Below are positions 44,579-53,873 of a stretch of 64,000 nucleotides of DNA, piece by piece (the stretch's first letter is position 1; every line of letters starts with the position of its first letter). Source of the DNA: Tropicibacter sp. R16_0 (GTDB taxonomy: Bacteria > Pseudomonadota > Alphaproteobacteria > Rhodobacterales > Rhodobacteraceae); contig NZ_JAGHRE010000002.1 of NCBI RefSeq assembly GCF_017743935.1, forward strand, positions 434,001 to 498,000, written 5' to 3'. The notes below the pieces were generated by a model that saw only the letters and a list, made by a program, of their open reading frames with translations, was not told the DNA's origin and ran no database searches. The translations under genes were made by a program, and so were the position numbers.

Positions 44579-46396
44579 ATGGACATGCGTAACATCGCAA
44601 TCATTGCTCACGTTGACCACGGCAAGACGACCCTGGTGGATGAGCTTCTCAAACAATCCGGCGCATTCCGGGAAAATCAGGCCGTGGCCGAGCGTGCCAT
44701 GGACAGCAACGACCTGGAGCGCGAGCGCGGCATCACCATCTTTGCCAAGCCCACGTCCGTCGAATGGAAAGGCACCCGGATCAACATCGTTGACACCCCC
44801 GGCCACGCCGATTTTGGTGGTGAGGTTGAGCGGATCCTGTCGATGGTGGACGGTGTTGTGCTGCTGGTGGACGCGGCCGAAGGCCCGATGCCGCAGACCA
44901 AATTCGTGACCTCCAAGGCGCTGGCCCTGGGCCTGCGTCCCATCGTGGTGCTGAACAAGGTCGACAAACCGGATGCCGAGCCCGACCGCGCGCTGGACGA
45001 ATGTTTCGACCTCTTTGCATCGCTGGACGCCGACGAAGATCAGCTGGACTTCCCGCATATGTATGCCTCGGGCCGCAACGGTTGGGCTGATGCCGAGCTG
45101 GACGGGCCACGCAAGGATCTGCATGCGCTGTTCAACCTGATCGTCAACCACGTGCCCGAACCCAAGCAGATCAAACGCCAAGACGAAGATTTCCGCATGC
45201 TGGCCACCACCCTGGGTTCTGACCCGTTTGTGGGCCGCATCCTGACCGGTCGCGTTGAATCCGGCACGCTCAAGGTTGGTGCCACCGTGCAGGCCCTGAC
45301 CCGCATCGGCCAAAAGATCGAGCAGTTCCGCGTCACCAAGATCCAGGCCTTCCGCGGTCTGGCTCAGCAAGACATCGAAGAGGCACAAGCCGGTGACATC
45401 GTGTCCATTGCGGGCATGGCCAAGGCCACCGTGGCCGACACCATCTGTGCGCTTGCCGTGGATGAGCCGCTGGACGCGCAGCCCATCGACCCGCCGACCA
45501 TCACCGTCACCTTTGGCATCAACGACAGCCCGCTTGCGGGTCGTGACGGCAAAAAGGTGCAGTCGCGTGTGATCCGTGACCGTCTGATGAAAGAGGCGGA
45601 ATCCAACGTCGCCATCAAGATTGCCGACACCCCCGGCGGCGAAGCGTTCGAGGTTTCGGGCCGTGGCGAACTCCAGATGGGCGTTCTGATCGAAAACATG
45701 CGCCGCGAAGGGTTCGAGCTGTCGATCTCGCGCCCGCAGGTGATCATGCGCGAAGAAGACGGCGTCAAGATGGAGCCGATCGAAGAGGCCACCATCGACG
45801 TTGATGACGAATACTCGGGCGCTGTGATCGAGAAACTCACCGGCGCGCGCAAGGGCGAATTGGTCGAAATGCGCCCCGCTGGTGCAGGCAAGACCCGCAT
45901 CATCGCGCATGTCCCGTCGCGTGGCCTAATCGGCTATCACGGTGAGTTCCTGACCGACACCCGCGGGACCGGCGTTCTGAACCGCGTGTTCCACGGCTGG
46001 GCCCCCTACAAAGGGGCCATCCCGGGCCGTCGTGCGGGTGTTCTGATCTCGATGGAGAACGGCACCTCGGTCGCTTATGCCCTGTGGAACCTAGAAGAGC
46101 GCGGCAAGATGATGATTGGCGCCCAGGCCGACGTCTACACCGGCATGATCATCGGCGAGCATAGCCGCGACAACGACCTGGAAGTGAACCCCCTGAAGGG
46201 CAAGAAGCTGACCAACGTGCGCGCCTCGGGCACTGATGATGCTGTGCGCCTGACCACGCCCATGACCCTGTCGCTGGAAGAGGCGATCGCCTACATCAAC
46301 GACGACGAGCTGGTCGAGGTGACGCCAAACACCGTGCGCCTGCGCAAACGCTACCTGGATCCGCACGAGCGCAAGCGGATGTCCAAAACCGCCTGA
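44579..46396 (+). CDS. typA: Ribosome-associated GTPase TypA/BipA
   Basis: 605-residue translational GTPase. G1 is AHVDHGKTT near the N-terminus, G3 is [16 protein letters not shown], and G4 is [13 protein letters not shown]; the BipA-specific C-terminal domain includes [19 protein letters not shown]. It binds ribosomes and aids 50S assembly and stress adaptation. A second Met at residue 3 is an alternative start. A terminator follows. Confidence 0.97.
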   Translation: MDMRNIAIIAHVDHGKTTLVDELLKQSGAFRENQAVAERAMDSNDLERERGITIFAKPTSVEWKGTRINIVDTPGHADFGGEVERILSMVDGVVLLVDAAEGPMPQTKFVTSKALALGLRPIVVLNKVDKPDAEPDRALDECFDLFASLDADEDQLDFPHMYASGRNGWADAELDGPRKDLHALFNLIVNHVPEPKQIKRQDEDFRMLATTLGSDPFVGRILTGRVESGTLKVGATVQALTRIGQKIEQFRVTKIQAFRGLAQQDIEEAQAGDIVSIAGMAKATVADTICALAVDEPLDAQPIDPPTITVTFGINDSPLAGRDGKKVQSRVIRDRLMKEAESNVAIKIADTPGGEAFEVSGRGELQMGVLIENMRREGFELSISRPQVIMREEDGVKMEPIEEATIDVDDEYSGAVIEKLTGARKGELVEMRPAGAGKTRIIAHVPSRGLIGYHGEFLTDTRGTGVLNRVFHGWAPYKGAIPGRRAGVLISMENGTSVAYALWNLEERGKMMIGAQADVYTGMIIGEHSRDNDLEVNPLKGKKLTNVRASGTDDAVRLTTPMTLSLEEAIAYINDDELVEVTPNTVRLRKRYLDPHERKRMSKTA

Positions 46397-46423
46397 TCCA
46401 TTGGATCACTTTACTTGCAAGAC

Positions 46424-46453
46424 AGCCCCGCCAGCCCCGCTGGCGGGGCTTTT
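46424..46453 (+). terminator. Terminator of typA
   Basis: A 10-bp GC stem (46424-46433 with 46441-46450) with a 7-base loop is followed by TTTG. Confidence 0.8.
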
Positions 46454-46520
46454 GTTTGTGCGCCAATCAGGGGCTGCGGTTTTGTGATATACTGTCTGTC
46501 ATTCAAACGGGGGTATTTTC

Positions 46521-47333
46521 ATGTCTGATCCATATTCCAATCTCGCCGCGCAAGAGATCGAGCTGCAAGAACGTATCGCTGACGCGATGGAAGCGCGCTG
46601 CCTCGAACCTGCGCAGGTTGCGATCCGCAAAGCGTATCTGAGCAATCTGGATCTGCCGCCTGACGCCAAGGCACTGGAACTGGGGTCTGGCACCGGGCAT
46701 GTAACGCGTGACCTGATCAAAGTGGCTGGAGCAGCCTCGGCGCATGGGATCGAGCCCTCTCCGGTGATGGTGGCGCGTGCGAACCGGGATTTCGGCGATG
46801 ATCCGCGTCTGTCCTTTTCCCAAGGGGATGCCAAAGCCACCGGCCTGCCAGATTCATCAGTGGACATGGTCCTTTTGCACACGCTGCTGTGTCATGTACC
46901 CGGCCCGCAGGATGTCTTGACCGAAGTCCACCGCATTCTCAAACCCGGCGGAGTGCTGGCGATTTGTGACGGGGATTATGACACCGCAACTGCCCAAATC
47001 GCCGACTTCGATCCGCTCGACCAATTGGTCCGGTTCATGATCGATCAGAACGTCACCAATCTGTGGATCATGCGTCAGATCACCGGATTGTTGACGCAGG
47101 TCGGATTTGACCTGGGACCAAGCACCGGCCATGGCTATGTCGCCGAGGGGGAAGCAGGATATTTCTTGACTGTCATTGACCGGGGCGCCGACAGGATGGT
47201 CGAAGACGGGCTTCTGTTTTCCGAAACCGGTGCCGCACTCAAGGAAGAAGCGCGCAGACGGGTTGCAGAAAACAGGTTCTTTGGCTTCATGTCATATGTC
47301 AGCCAGATTGCGCGCAAACCTGCGGATGGATGA
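46521..47333 (+). CDS. Class I SAM-dependent methyltransferase
   Basis: 270-residue methyltransferase with motif I ALELGSGTGHVTRDLIK (residues 52-68), acidic motif II near HGIEPSPVMVARAN, and motif III/IV VDMVLLHTLLCHVPGPQDVL. The methyl acceptor is unknown. It is a single gene with GGGGG upstream of its ATG. Confidence 0.88.
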   Translation: MSDPYSNLAAQEIELQERIADAMEARCLEPAQVAIRKAYLSNLDLPPDAKALELGSGTGHVTRDLIKVAGAASAHGIEPSPVMVARANRDFGDDPRLSFSQGDAKATGLPDSSVDMVLLHTLLCHVPGPQDVLTEVHRILKPGGVLAICDGDYDTATAQIADFDPLDQLVRFMIDQNVTNLWIMRQITGLLTQVGFDLGPSTGHGYVAEGEAGYFLTVIDRGADRMVEDGLLFSETGAALKEEARRRVAENRFFGFMSYVSQIARKPADG

Positions 47334-47447
47334 AGGCAATTGGGAAAATCCCCAACACCGCAACGCAACCCACTGTAAATAATTGAAAAACCTCTGGAAT
47401 CGAGCATCTAGGAAACCGCAAATCCCTGCATACGACTTTGGTTTATG

Positions 47448-47483
47448 CGCCCTGAAACCTGCCTTTTCTCCAATATCAGGGCG
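47448..47483 (+). other. Hairpin in the leader of the Gly-rich repeat protein gene
   Basis: An 8-bp stem (CGCCCTGA 47448-47455 with TCAGGGCG 47476-47483) encloses a 20-base loop in the 226-base gap before the gene. It could be a terminator of the methyltransferase transcript or a structured leader. Confidence 0.35.
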
Positions 47484-47559
47484 GGCTTCGATGCCTCTAG
47501 CTGAGCTCATGCAGCCCACGACGGGATGCAAGAGTTCAAACAGTACACGAGGCAAGATC

Positions 47560-48150
47560 ATGAGTTCCCTGACATTCAATCAACTGACCCTCTCGCTGGC
47601 TGCGGCGGCTTTGCTGGCTACATCCTTGAGCAGCTTTGCATCTGAACCGCCCACTGTTGTCGATCCAACCACGGGCGAGACGGTCTCGATCACCGAGATC
47701 GACATCTCAAGCCTTAGTGAAGAAGACCGCCAGAACATCGGCGACCAGCTCGCCGATCAAGGCATTGCGCCACGAGGTGGACGCGATCGCGGAGAGGCTC
47801 CCAGCGTGGTTGATCCAACCACAGGGGAAACGGTTTCGATCACCGACATCGACATATCCAGCCTCAGCGAAGAAGACCGCCAGAACATCGGCGACCAATT
47901 GGCCGACCAAGGTATTGCACCACGCGGTGGACGTGATCGCGGCGAAGCGCCCGGCGGCGGTGGTCGGGATGGCGGACCACGTGGCGAAGGGGCCGAAGTC
48001 GCAGAGGCAGATGGTGATGGTCGCGGTGGTGAAGGCCGTAGTGGCGAAGGTCGCGGTGGCGAAGGTCGTGGGGGCGAAGGCCGTGGCGGCGAAGGAGGTC
48101 CCGGTGGAGCGGGCGCAGGTGGTAATGGTGCACCGGGAGGTGACGAGTAA
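47560..48150 (+). CDS. Exported protein with duplicated 50-residue module and Gly-rich tail
   Basis: 196-residue protein starting with a signal peptide (hydrophobic residues 9-27, cleavage near SSFASE). Residues 31-80 and 81-130 are two nearly identical 50-residue modules (PTVVDPTTGETVSITEIDIS compared with PSVVDPTTGETVSITDIDIS, same end GIAPRGGRDRGEA). Residues 131-196 form a low-complexity Gly/Arg/Glu tail with about four GGEGR units. GAGG lies 7 bases before the ATG. No family is known to me. It precedes another exported Gly-rich protein and a membrane LuxR-type regulator on the same strand. An extracellular or envelope structural or signalling role is possible (inference). Confidence 0.75.
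   Translation: MSSLTFNQLTLSLAAAALLATSLSSFASEPPTVVDPTTGETVSITEIDISSLSEEDRQNIGDQLADQGIAPRGGRDRGEAPSVVDPTTGETVSITDIDISSLSEEDRQNIGDQLADQGIAPRGGRDRGEAPGGGGRDGGPRGEGAEVAEADGDGRGGEGRSGEGRGGEGRGGEGRGGEGGPGGAGAGGNGAPGGDE
47650..47949 (+). repeat. 150-bp tandem direct repeat within the gene
   Basis: Bases 47650-47799 and 47800-47949 encode the same 50-residue module with only two residue changes. The DNA also remains highly similar, suggesting a recent duplication or ongoing homogenisation. Confidence 0.85.
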
Positions 48151-48335
48151 GCCCAGCTCTGTCTCGTGCGGCGCAGCGGATCACCTGCGCCGCACATCAA
48201 TCACAGCTCGACGCAAAACACCCCCTCGAGCAGCGTATGATCCCCGGATTTTCAACGCGTTGCCCGCAATGAGGGATTTCCTGTCTTTTGCAAAGTGCTG
48301 TACGTTCGGCGGATGACAACAAAGGAACACATCCC

Positions 48336-48824
48336 GTGCCGCGCCTGACCTCGACCGCAGTGTTGCTTCTGATGCTTGCGCACCAGCCAGCCATGGCCCA
48401 GACGGCAAGCCAGACACCTGACATCGCCCAACCCGTGGTGTCGCGTCTGCAGACCGAAGGCTATGCCGTGACCGAGGTCAGCCGCACCTGGCTGGGTCGT
48501 ATCCTGATCACCGCCACCACCGACGGGCACCTTCGCGAGATTGTGCTCAATCGAACCACCGGAGAGGTCCTGCGCGATCGTGTGTTCCCCCTGCGCAGCT
48601 CTGATGGATCGACTGAGACACCGCCGTCGCCCTCTGTTGGTACAAATCCGCAGCCTGTCCCCGGCACGGGCCCTGGCGACCCAGGTCGCACTGGTCCGGG
48701 CGGGAGGGGCGCTCCTGGCGGCTCGGGCAGTCCCGGTGGCACGAGCGGTCCGGGCGGCCAAGGTGGCCAGGGTGGCCCCGGCGGATCTGGCGGACAGGGA
48801 GGCGGCGGCGCGTCGCAGAATTGA
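48336..48824 (+). CDS. Exported PepSY-like protein with collagen-like Gly-rich tail
   Basis: 162-residue protein starting at a GTG with AAAGGA about 8 bases upstream. A signal peptide (VPRLTSTAVLLLMLAHQPAM, cleavage after AMA) is followed by a PepSY-like unit (VVSRLQTEGYAVTEVSRTWL, then ATTDGHLREIVLNRTTGEVL). The C-terminal tail of about 60 residues is Pro/Gly-rich (GPGGRGAPGGSGSPGGTSG). The tail style matches the upstream Gly-rich protein, though the folded modules differ. It probably acts in the periplasm or at the cell surface; function unknown. The membrane LuxR-type gene follows after 54 bases. Confidence 0.7.
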   Translation: MPRLTSTAVLLLMLAHQPAMAQTASQTPDIAQPVVSRLQTEGYAVTEVSRTWLGRILITATTDGHLREIVLNRTTGEVLRDRVFPLRSSDGSTETPPSPSVGTNPQPVPGTGPGDPGRTGPGGRGAPGGSGSPGGTSGPGGQGGQGGPGGSGGQGGGGASQN

Positions 48825-48878
48825 GATGACCCTGTTCACAGATAGCCCCTGTCGAAAGACCAGTCGAAGAACCGGCAG

Positions 48879-49364
48879 GTGCCCGTGCTGAAACACCCTG
48901 CCCTCGTATGGATTTTGGTGGCCGTGCAAAGCCTGTGCGGCGCTTATTTTCTGTGGGAAATCCTGGCTTCGATCCTGGGTCTGCCGACCCTGCCCCTGCG
49001 TTGGCAGATGCGTGAGCTGGTCGAGATCGGTGCCAGCCTTGGTCTTATCCTGGGCGCAGTCCTGGGCATTCAATTGGCCCGCGTCGCCAGTCGAGAGATG
49101 AAGCGCGCCGAAAATGCGCGCCGCCTGACCTCGGGAGAGTTCACCTCGGCGGTGGATGAGTATTTTGCCAAGCTCGATTTGACCGCTGCTGAAACCGAGG
49201 TGGCCTGGTTTCTGCTCAAGGGGCAGTCGATCGCCGAGATTGGCCAGCTCAGAAACACACGTGAGGGCACGGTCAAGGCGCAATGCACCGCCATTTATCG
49301 CAAGGCCGGTGTCAGCGGCAAATCGCAGCTTTTTTCTCTGATTGTCGAGGATGTCTTGTTGTAA
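48879..49364 (+). CDS. Membrane-anchored LuxR-type HTH regulator
   Basis: 161-residue protein with two hydrophobic segments (PALVWILVAVQSLCGAYFLW and GASLGLILGAVLGIQLA), a charged linker, and a C-terminal LuxR/GerE-type helix-turn-helix (LDLTAAETEVAWFLLKGQSI, then NTREGTVKAQCTAIYRKAGV). It has no receiver domain, so signals would come through the membrane part or partner proteins. The start is a GTG (48879 or 48885). Its closeness to two exported Gly-rich proteins suggests it senses or controls them (inference). Confidence 0.8.
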   Translation: MPVLKHPALVWILVAVQSLCGAYFLWEILASILGLPTLPLRWQMRELVEIGASLGLILGAVLGIQLARVASREMKRAENARRLTSGEFTSAVDEYFAKLDLTAAETEVAWFLLKGQSIAEIGQLRNTREGTVKAQCTAIYRKAGVSGKSQLFSLIVEDVLL

Positions 49365-49366
49365 TG

Positions 49367-49398
49367 CCCCTTTCCCGCTCTGGCGGGTGGGAAAGGGG
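49367..49398. terminator. Hairpin between convergent LuxR-type and ligase genes
   Basis: A 10-bp stem CCCCTTTCCC/GGGAAAGGGG (49367-49376 with 49389-49398) has an inner GC-rich extension and no T tract. It is likely a shared 3'-end structure. Confidence 0.45.
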
Positions 49399-49419
49399 GC
49401 TGCTCGATCCGCTTCCGCT

Positions 49420-50928
49420 TCAAGCGTCGGAAACAGTCATGTCAACGAGCAGGCGTCTTTGGATCTTGCCCGAGGGGCCTTTGGGCAGATCATCCAGAAT
49501 GTGCACCCGGTCCGGCGCCTTGAAGGCACCAACCTTGGATTTGCACAGCGCGCGCAGGCTATCTTCGGTCTGATCCGATCCCTCACGCAGCTTCACGGCG
49601 GCCTCAACCAGTTCACCGTATGATTTGCAGGGGCGCGCAAAGGCGGCCGCCTCAACAACATCGGGGTGCGTGTACAGCGCTTCGTCGATCTCACGCGGGG
49701 CAATGTTTTCGCCGCCTTTGATGATCAGCTCCTTAAGCCGACCGGTGACAAACACGTACCCATCCTCGTCCTGGCGTCCCAGATCACCTGTTCGCAGCCA
49801 TCCGTCCGGGGTGAAGGTGTCGCGCGTGGCATCAGGATTGTTGAGGTATTCCAGCATGACATTGGGGCCACGCACCACAAGCTCTCCTTCAACTCCGGCA
49901 GGTACAGGTTTGAGATCGTTGCCAAAGATAGCAATCTCGTTGCCGTAGGCACAGCCGGGCGAGCCGATTTTGCGCGCGCCGGGCGGCATCGGGTTTGACA
50001 GGATTTGCGCCGCTGTTTCCGTCAATCCCATGGTCTCGATGATCGGTACATCGAACCGCCCCTCAAACGCGCGCTGCACGTCCGGCGCCAGGGCGGATGA
50101 TGCTGAGCGACCAAAGCGCAGACGGTTCCGCGTGGCCGCGTCCGGGTCGGTTTCCGAGGCCAGCAGATGAGAGATGATCGTCGGCACGACCGAGAACCAG
50201 GTTGCCTCGCCCTCCTCACAGTGTCGCCAAAAGCGTGAGGCCGAGAATTTCGAACACATCGCCAGTGATCCGCCTGAAACCAGCGCCCCCATGACGGTCA
50301 CACAAAGCCCATTGATATGATAGATCGGCAGCACGCAAAGGCCGCGATCCTCAGGCGTCAGCGCGTGGGCCACTGCGGTGGTCCAGCCCCCTGCAAGCAG
50401 GCTGGCCTGGGTATGGACAACACCTTTCGGTTTGCCCGTGGTGCCGGACGTGTACATCAGCAACGCGTGGCTGTCCGATGTCACCTTGTGGAGCTTGACC
50501 GCCTCTCCGTCCCCAAGGCGCGAGGGATCAAGCGGCTGCACGTTGCCGGGTGTTGTGGCCGCAAACAGGTTCTGTTGAGCCGCCCCGACAAAGGCAAATC
50601 GCGCGCCGCTGTGATCCAGCGCATATGTGATCGCCTCATTCCCGGCGACCAGATTGATCATCGTGGCCCGAAAGCCGCCATAGAGCACGCCAAAAAGCAC
50701 TTCGACCGCCGCACGCCCGTTGGGCATCATCAGCGCCACGCTTTCGCCGGGCTGAATACCGCGCGCGGTCAGGTCCTGCGCGATGCGGCGCGCAGTCAGG
50801 CGCAATTCGTACCAACGCAGCGCGGCCTCACCTTCGGGAAATACGAACCCTTCGCCGCCGCTCTCGGCACGGGCATCGATCCAGTCGCGGATCGTGCCCT
50901 TGGGGGGGCGGTTGGTTGAGACCTTCAT
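49420..50928 (-). CDS. sauT: Acyl-CoA synthetase, probable sulfoacetate-CoA ligase SauT
   Basis: 502-residue AMP-forming acyl-CoA synthetase with the ATP-binding P-loop LLMYTSGTTGKPKGVV, the hinge region GWLRTGDLGRQDEDGYVFVT, and the C-terminal catalytic Lys in PKGPSGKIQRRLL. It overlaps by four bases the gene for an acylating sulfoacetaldehyde dehydrogenase. In Cupriavidus necator that pair (SauS, SauT) converts sulfoacetate to sulfoacetyl-CoA and then sulfoacetaldehyde. The assignment to sulfoacetate rests on this neighbour; the sequence alone shows only an acid-CoA ligase. Confidence 0.72.
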   Translation of the reverse strand: MKVSTNRPPKGTIRDWIDARAESGGEGFVFPEGEAALRWYELRLTARRIAQDLTARGIQPGESVALMMPNGRAAVEVLFGVLYGGFRATMINLVAGNEAITYALDHSGARFAFVGAAQQNLFAATTPGNVQPLDPSRLGDGEAVKLHKVTSDSHALLMYTSGTTGKPKGVVHTQASLLAGGWTTAVAHALTPEDRGLCVLPIYHINGLCVTVMGALVSGGSLAMCSKFSASRFWRHCEEGEATWFSVVPTIISHLLASETDPDAATRNRLRFGRSASSALAPDVQRAFEGRFDVPIIETMGLTETAAQILSNPMPPGARKIGSPGCAYGNEIAIFGNDLKPVPAGVEGELVVRGPNVMLEYLNNPDATRDTFTPDGWLRTGDLGRQDEDGYVFVTGRLKELIIKGGENIAPREIDEALYTHPDVVEAAAFARPCKSYGELVEAAVKLREGSDQTEDSLRALCKSKVGAFKAPDRVHILDDLPKGPSGKIQRRLLVDMTVSDA

Positions 50929-52334
50929 TTGCCTGCCTCGGCCCAGTAAGCGGCAAAGACGTCGTCCAACGACGGTTCACGCGCCGGGATTTCGCGGATG
51001 ACCTTGGTGGTCTGGATGAAATGCCGCCAATGCAGGTTGTCGTCGATGGAATTGCCGCCCCAGCTGCCACACCCCATCGAAAGCGAGAAGGGCATGCCAT
51101 TGGTAAATGAGCCGCCAGTGGCAAAAGTATGCGCCTGGTTGACGATCACGCGGCAGGTGGGCATCGACCGGCCTAGGTCCACGGCACGCTCATCCACAGC
51201 GGTGTGAATACCGACCGAATGCCCCGCACCTTGATAGTTCAGAACGTTCTTGGCCGTTTCGACCGCAGCCTCATAGTCGCTGGCCCGATAAAGCGCCAGA
51301 ACGCGGCTCAGCTTTTCGCCGCTCAGCGGATGATCAGCGCCGATGCCGTCGGTTTCCACTGCAATGAATTTCGTGTCAGCAGGCACCTGGTCGGCCATGC
51401 CGAGGGCGACAAGCATCTTGTCGGCGTCCTGCGCGATGACCTCGCGGTTCAGGTGCCCATCGGGCCAAAGTCGGCCAATGATCGTATCGGCCTGATCGGC
51501 AGGCACCAGCGCGCCGCCTGCCTTGGCCATTTCCGCGACAAAGGCGTCATAAACCGCGTCCACCACCACGGCCGCGTTCTCGGATGAGCAGGATGTGGCG
51601 TTGTCGAATGTCTTGGAGGCGGTGATCTTTTCCGCCGCTGCCTGCAAATCGGCGGTTTCATCCACGATGGTGATCACATTGCCCGCCCCCACGGCCACAG
51701 CCGGGGTGCCTGCGGTCTGCGCACGGTGGACGTTGTTTTGGCTACCGGTGCAGATCACCCGGTCGCAGGCTTCCATCAAGGCTTGTGTCTTGGCTTTGGA
51801 GCCGGGTGCCGGGACCATCTGAACCAGATCACGGTCCAATCCGATCTTGTCGAACTCGGTATGGATGTAATCCAGCAAAAGCTCACAGCTGGCGACGCCC
51901 TTGGGTGATGGGGCCACGATGATGGCGTTGCCGCCCTTCAAAGCGTTGATAATGTTGTTGGCCGGGGTTGCTGCGGGGTTGGTCGACGGCACAACAGCCC
52001 CCACAACACCCACGGGGCGCACAATCTCGGTTATCCCGGTTGCGGGATCGTCGCTGATGACGCCATGCGTTTTTGCCTCTGCGATATCGCGCAGCAGCCC
52101 CAGCGTCTTGCGGTGGTTCTTGATGATCTTGTCGGGCACATTGCCCAGACCGGTGGTTTTCACCGCCAGTTCGGCCAGCGCCTTGTTGCGGGTGGGTTCC
52201 ATGATGGCCCAACCAGCGGCCTGTGCGGCCCGGTCATAGCGCGCCTGATCAGCGCCTTCTTCATAGGCGGACTGTGCGGCCCGTGCGCGGGCAACAATCG
52301 CCTCAATCAAGCCAAGATCATCATGAGCATTCAT
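50925..52334 (-). CDS. sauS: Acylating aldehyde dehydrogenase, probable sulfoacetaldehyde dehydrogenase SauS
   Basis: 469-residue CoA-acylating aldehyde dehydrogenase. The catalytic Cys249 is in DNATSCSSENAAVV, and the N-terminal TTGLGNVPDKIIKNHRKT and RPVGVVGAVVPSTNPAATPA segments are typical of the acylating group (AdhE/EutE/SauS). It would reduce sulfoacetyl-CoA to sulfoacetaldehyde. The start at 52334 fits the family; AGGA lies 9 bases upstream. It is between a TTT binding-protein gene and the ligase gene. The sulfoacetaldehyde acetyltransferase (Xsc) that should complete the route is not in this window. Confidence 0.75.
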   Translation of the reverse strand: MNAHDDLGLIEAIVARARAAQSAYEEGADQARYDRAAQAAGWAIMEPTRNKALAELAVKTTGLGNVPDKIIKNHRKTLGLLRDIAEAKTHGVISDDPATGITEIVRPVGVVGAVVPSTNPAATPANNIINALKGGNAIIVAPSPKGVASCELLLDYIHTEFDKIGLDRDLVQMVPAPGSKAKTQALMEACDRVICTGSQNNVHRAQTAGTPAVAVGAGNVITIVDETADLQAAAEKITASKTFDNATSCSSENAAVVVDAVYDAFVAEMAKAGGALVPADQADTIIGRLWPDGHLNREVIAQDADKMLVALGMADQVPADTKFIAVETDGIGADHPLSGEKLSRVLALYRASDYEAAVETAKNVLNYQGAGHSVGIHTAVDERAVDLGRSMPTCRVIVNQAHTFATGGSFTNGMPFSLSMGCGSWGGNSIDDNLHWRHFIQTTKVIREIPAREPSLDDVFAAYWAEAGK

Positions 52335-52364
52335 AGGTAAGTGTCCTGTCATATTCCAATGGAA

Positions 52365-52397
52365 AGGCGGCAGCGGCCAGCGGCACATCCGCCGCCT
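52365..52397 (-). terminator. Intercistronic hairpin after tctC
   Basis: A 7-bp GC stem (52365-52371 with 52391-52397) with a 19-base loop is followed on the minus strand by TTT. It lies between the binding-protein gene and sauS and is probably an attenuator or stabiliser. Confidence 0.45.
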
Positions 52398-52414
52398 CTC
52401 TCGGGGAGTTGGGG

Positions 52415-53377
52415 TTAGAGACCCGCCAGCAGTTCCTTAAGCGTCTGCTCGCGTGCGGCCCACATCTCGATCACCTCGTCACGGGTCATGATGTGCATGG
52501 GCGATCCGCCGGCCTTCATCTTTTTCGCGACGCGGCTGTTTTCAAACATCGCAGGCACGGTTGCGGCCAGACGCTCGATCACCTCAGGCGGGGTGCCTTT
52601 GGGAACCATCACGCCGCGGAAGTTCACGGACGAGTTGTCGACGTCCAGGCCCTGCTCCATCATAGTGGGTACATCGGGCAGGAAGGTGCTGCGCTCCAGG
52701 TCGGCGACGCCAAGGATCTTGACGTTGCCAGCCTCTTGCGCGCGGAAGGCATCAGACAGGTTGTTGACACCGCCCATGACTTCACCCGCGATCACGGCCT
52801 TCATCGCAGCCGCACCGCCTCCCTTGGTGGGGATGTACGCCATTTTGACGCCTGCGGCCTTTTCGATCTGCAGCGCGGCAATGTGATGCCCCACAAACAG
52901 GCCCGCGCCCGAGAATGTCAGCTTGCCGGGGTTTTCCTTGGCAAAGGCCACGACATCATCCATCGAGTTGAATTCGCTGTCGGCGGCAACCACGAACACA
53001 GCCGGGTCTGCGCCCCAGTTGGCGATGGGTTCAAAGCTGTCGATGGAATACTGCACCCCCCCCTTGATCGACTGCGCGATAAAATGCGGCACGTTATAGG
53101 CCCCCAGGGTGTAGCCATCTGCGTCCGCTTGCGTCGCGAACCAGTTCCAGCCAACACGCCCACCGGCGCCCGGCTTGTTGATGATGGCGATCGGCATGCC
53201 AAGCGCATCTTCATTGCCGGCGGTCATGGTCACGATCCGCGCCTGGAAGTCCGTGGCGCCACCGGCACCATAAGACACCATCATCATCAGCGGACGATCC
53301 GGGTAGTCGTCGGCCATCGCGCCTCCGGTCAGTCCCATCAAGGCCACAGCGGCCCCTGCAATCCAGTTTTTCATCAT
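52415..53377 (-). CDS. tctC: Tripartite tricarboxylate transporter solute-binding protein (TctC)
   Basis: 320-residue periplasmic binding protein of the TctC (Bug) family with a Sec signal peptide (hydrophobic residues 5-17, cleavage near AMADD). The family start YPDRPLMMMVSYGAGGATDF and the segment PAGGRVGWNWFAT-like NKPGAGGRVGWNW region are seen. GGGAGG lies upstream of two adjacent ATG codons. In this operon the ligand is probably sulfoacetate (inference), with the TTT system replacing the SauU permease of Cupriavidus. Confidence 0.9.
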   Translation of the reverse strand: MMKNWIAGAAVALMGLTGGAMADDYPDRPLMMMVSYGAGGATDFQARIVTMTAGNEDALGMPIAIINKPGAGGRVGWNWFATQADADGYTLGAYNVPHFIAQSIKGGVQYSIDSFEPIANWGADPAVFVVAADSEFNSMDDVVAFAKENPGKLTFSGAGLFVGHHIAALQIEKAAGVKMAYIPTKGGGAAAMKAVIAGEVMGGVNNLSDAFRAQEAGNVKILGVADLERSTFLPDVPTMMEQGLDVDNSSVNFRGVMVPKGTPPEVIERLAATVPAMFENSRVAKKMKAGGSPMHIMTRDEVIEMWAAREQTLKELLAGL

Positions 53378-53417
53378 GAGTGTTTCCTCCCTTGGAACTC
53401 AGCCGCGTTTGTCGCGG

Positions 53418-53873
53418 TCAGAATAGAATTTCGCGTGGTGTGTAGACCTTGAGCAGCATGGCAAAGAGCCCATACATCACTGCGATGAACCCTGCGGTGA
53501 TCAGCACCCGTTTGATCCAGCTGCGCGCCTCGTTGTGGGGCGCAGGATCATAGAGCGAGAGCAGGATGAAGAAGGCCACGGTTGTGGCGGTGTAAAAGCC
53601 AAAGGTCTTGGCGGCCCAGAAGATATAGATCAGCGCGACCACCAGCCCCGGCGCCAGATTGATAATCATGGTGCGGGACACCCCCGTGCCGACCCGGCTG
53701 AGCCCCATCAGGGCCTTGCCGAACGTCCACCCTGCCAGCACCACAAAGACCGTTGAGATCAGGCGCGGGAACAGGAATGCCTCGGCGGGTTGTTGAGTAT
53801 AGCTGATCCAGGCGATCCAGCAGCCGACGGCAAAGATGATGCCTGACGGGATGATGTGCTGTGTGCGGCTCAT
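53418..53873 (-). CDS. tctB: Tripartite tricarboxylate transporter small subunit (TctB)
   Basis: 151-residue four-helix membrane protein of the TctB family (segments around IIFAVGCWIAWISYTQ, VFVVLAGWTFGKALMG, GLVVALIYIFWAAKTFG and VLITAGFIAVMYGLF). It overlaps the tctA stop by four bases and works with TctA as the membrane part. Confidence 0.87.
   Translation of the reverse strand: MSRTQHIIPSGIIFAVGCWIAWISYTQQPAEAFLFPRLISTVFVVLAGWTFGKALMGLSRVGTGVSRTMIINLAPGLVVALIYIFWAAKTFGFYTATTVAFFILLSLYDPAPHNEARSWIKRVLITAGFIAVMYGLFAMLLKVYTPREILF

Noticed and set aside
44465-45910. 481-codon open frame on the minus strand opposite typA
   Set aside because: It is fully antisense to a certain typA gene, rich in His/Arg/Asp typical of antisense GC-rich reading, with no recognisable domain.
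47650-48120. Tandem repeats that look CRISPR-like at first sight
   Set aside because: The repeats are contiguous, in frame and encode protein modules and a Gly-rich tail; there are no unique spacers or cas genes.
47757-48200. Pro/Ser-rich open frame on the minus strand opposite the Gly-rich protein
   Set aside because: It is the complement of Gly-rich coding repeats and has no start signals.
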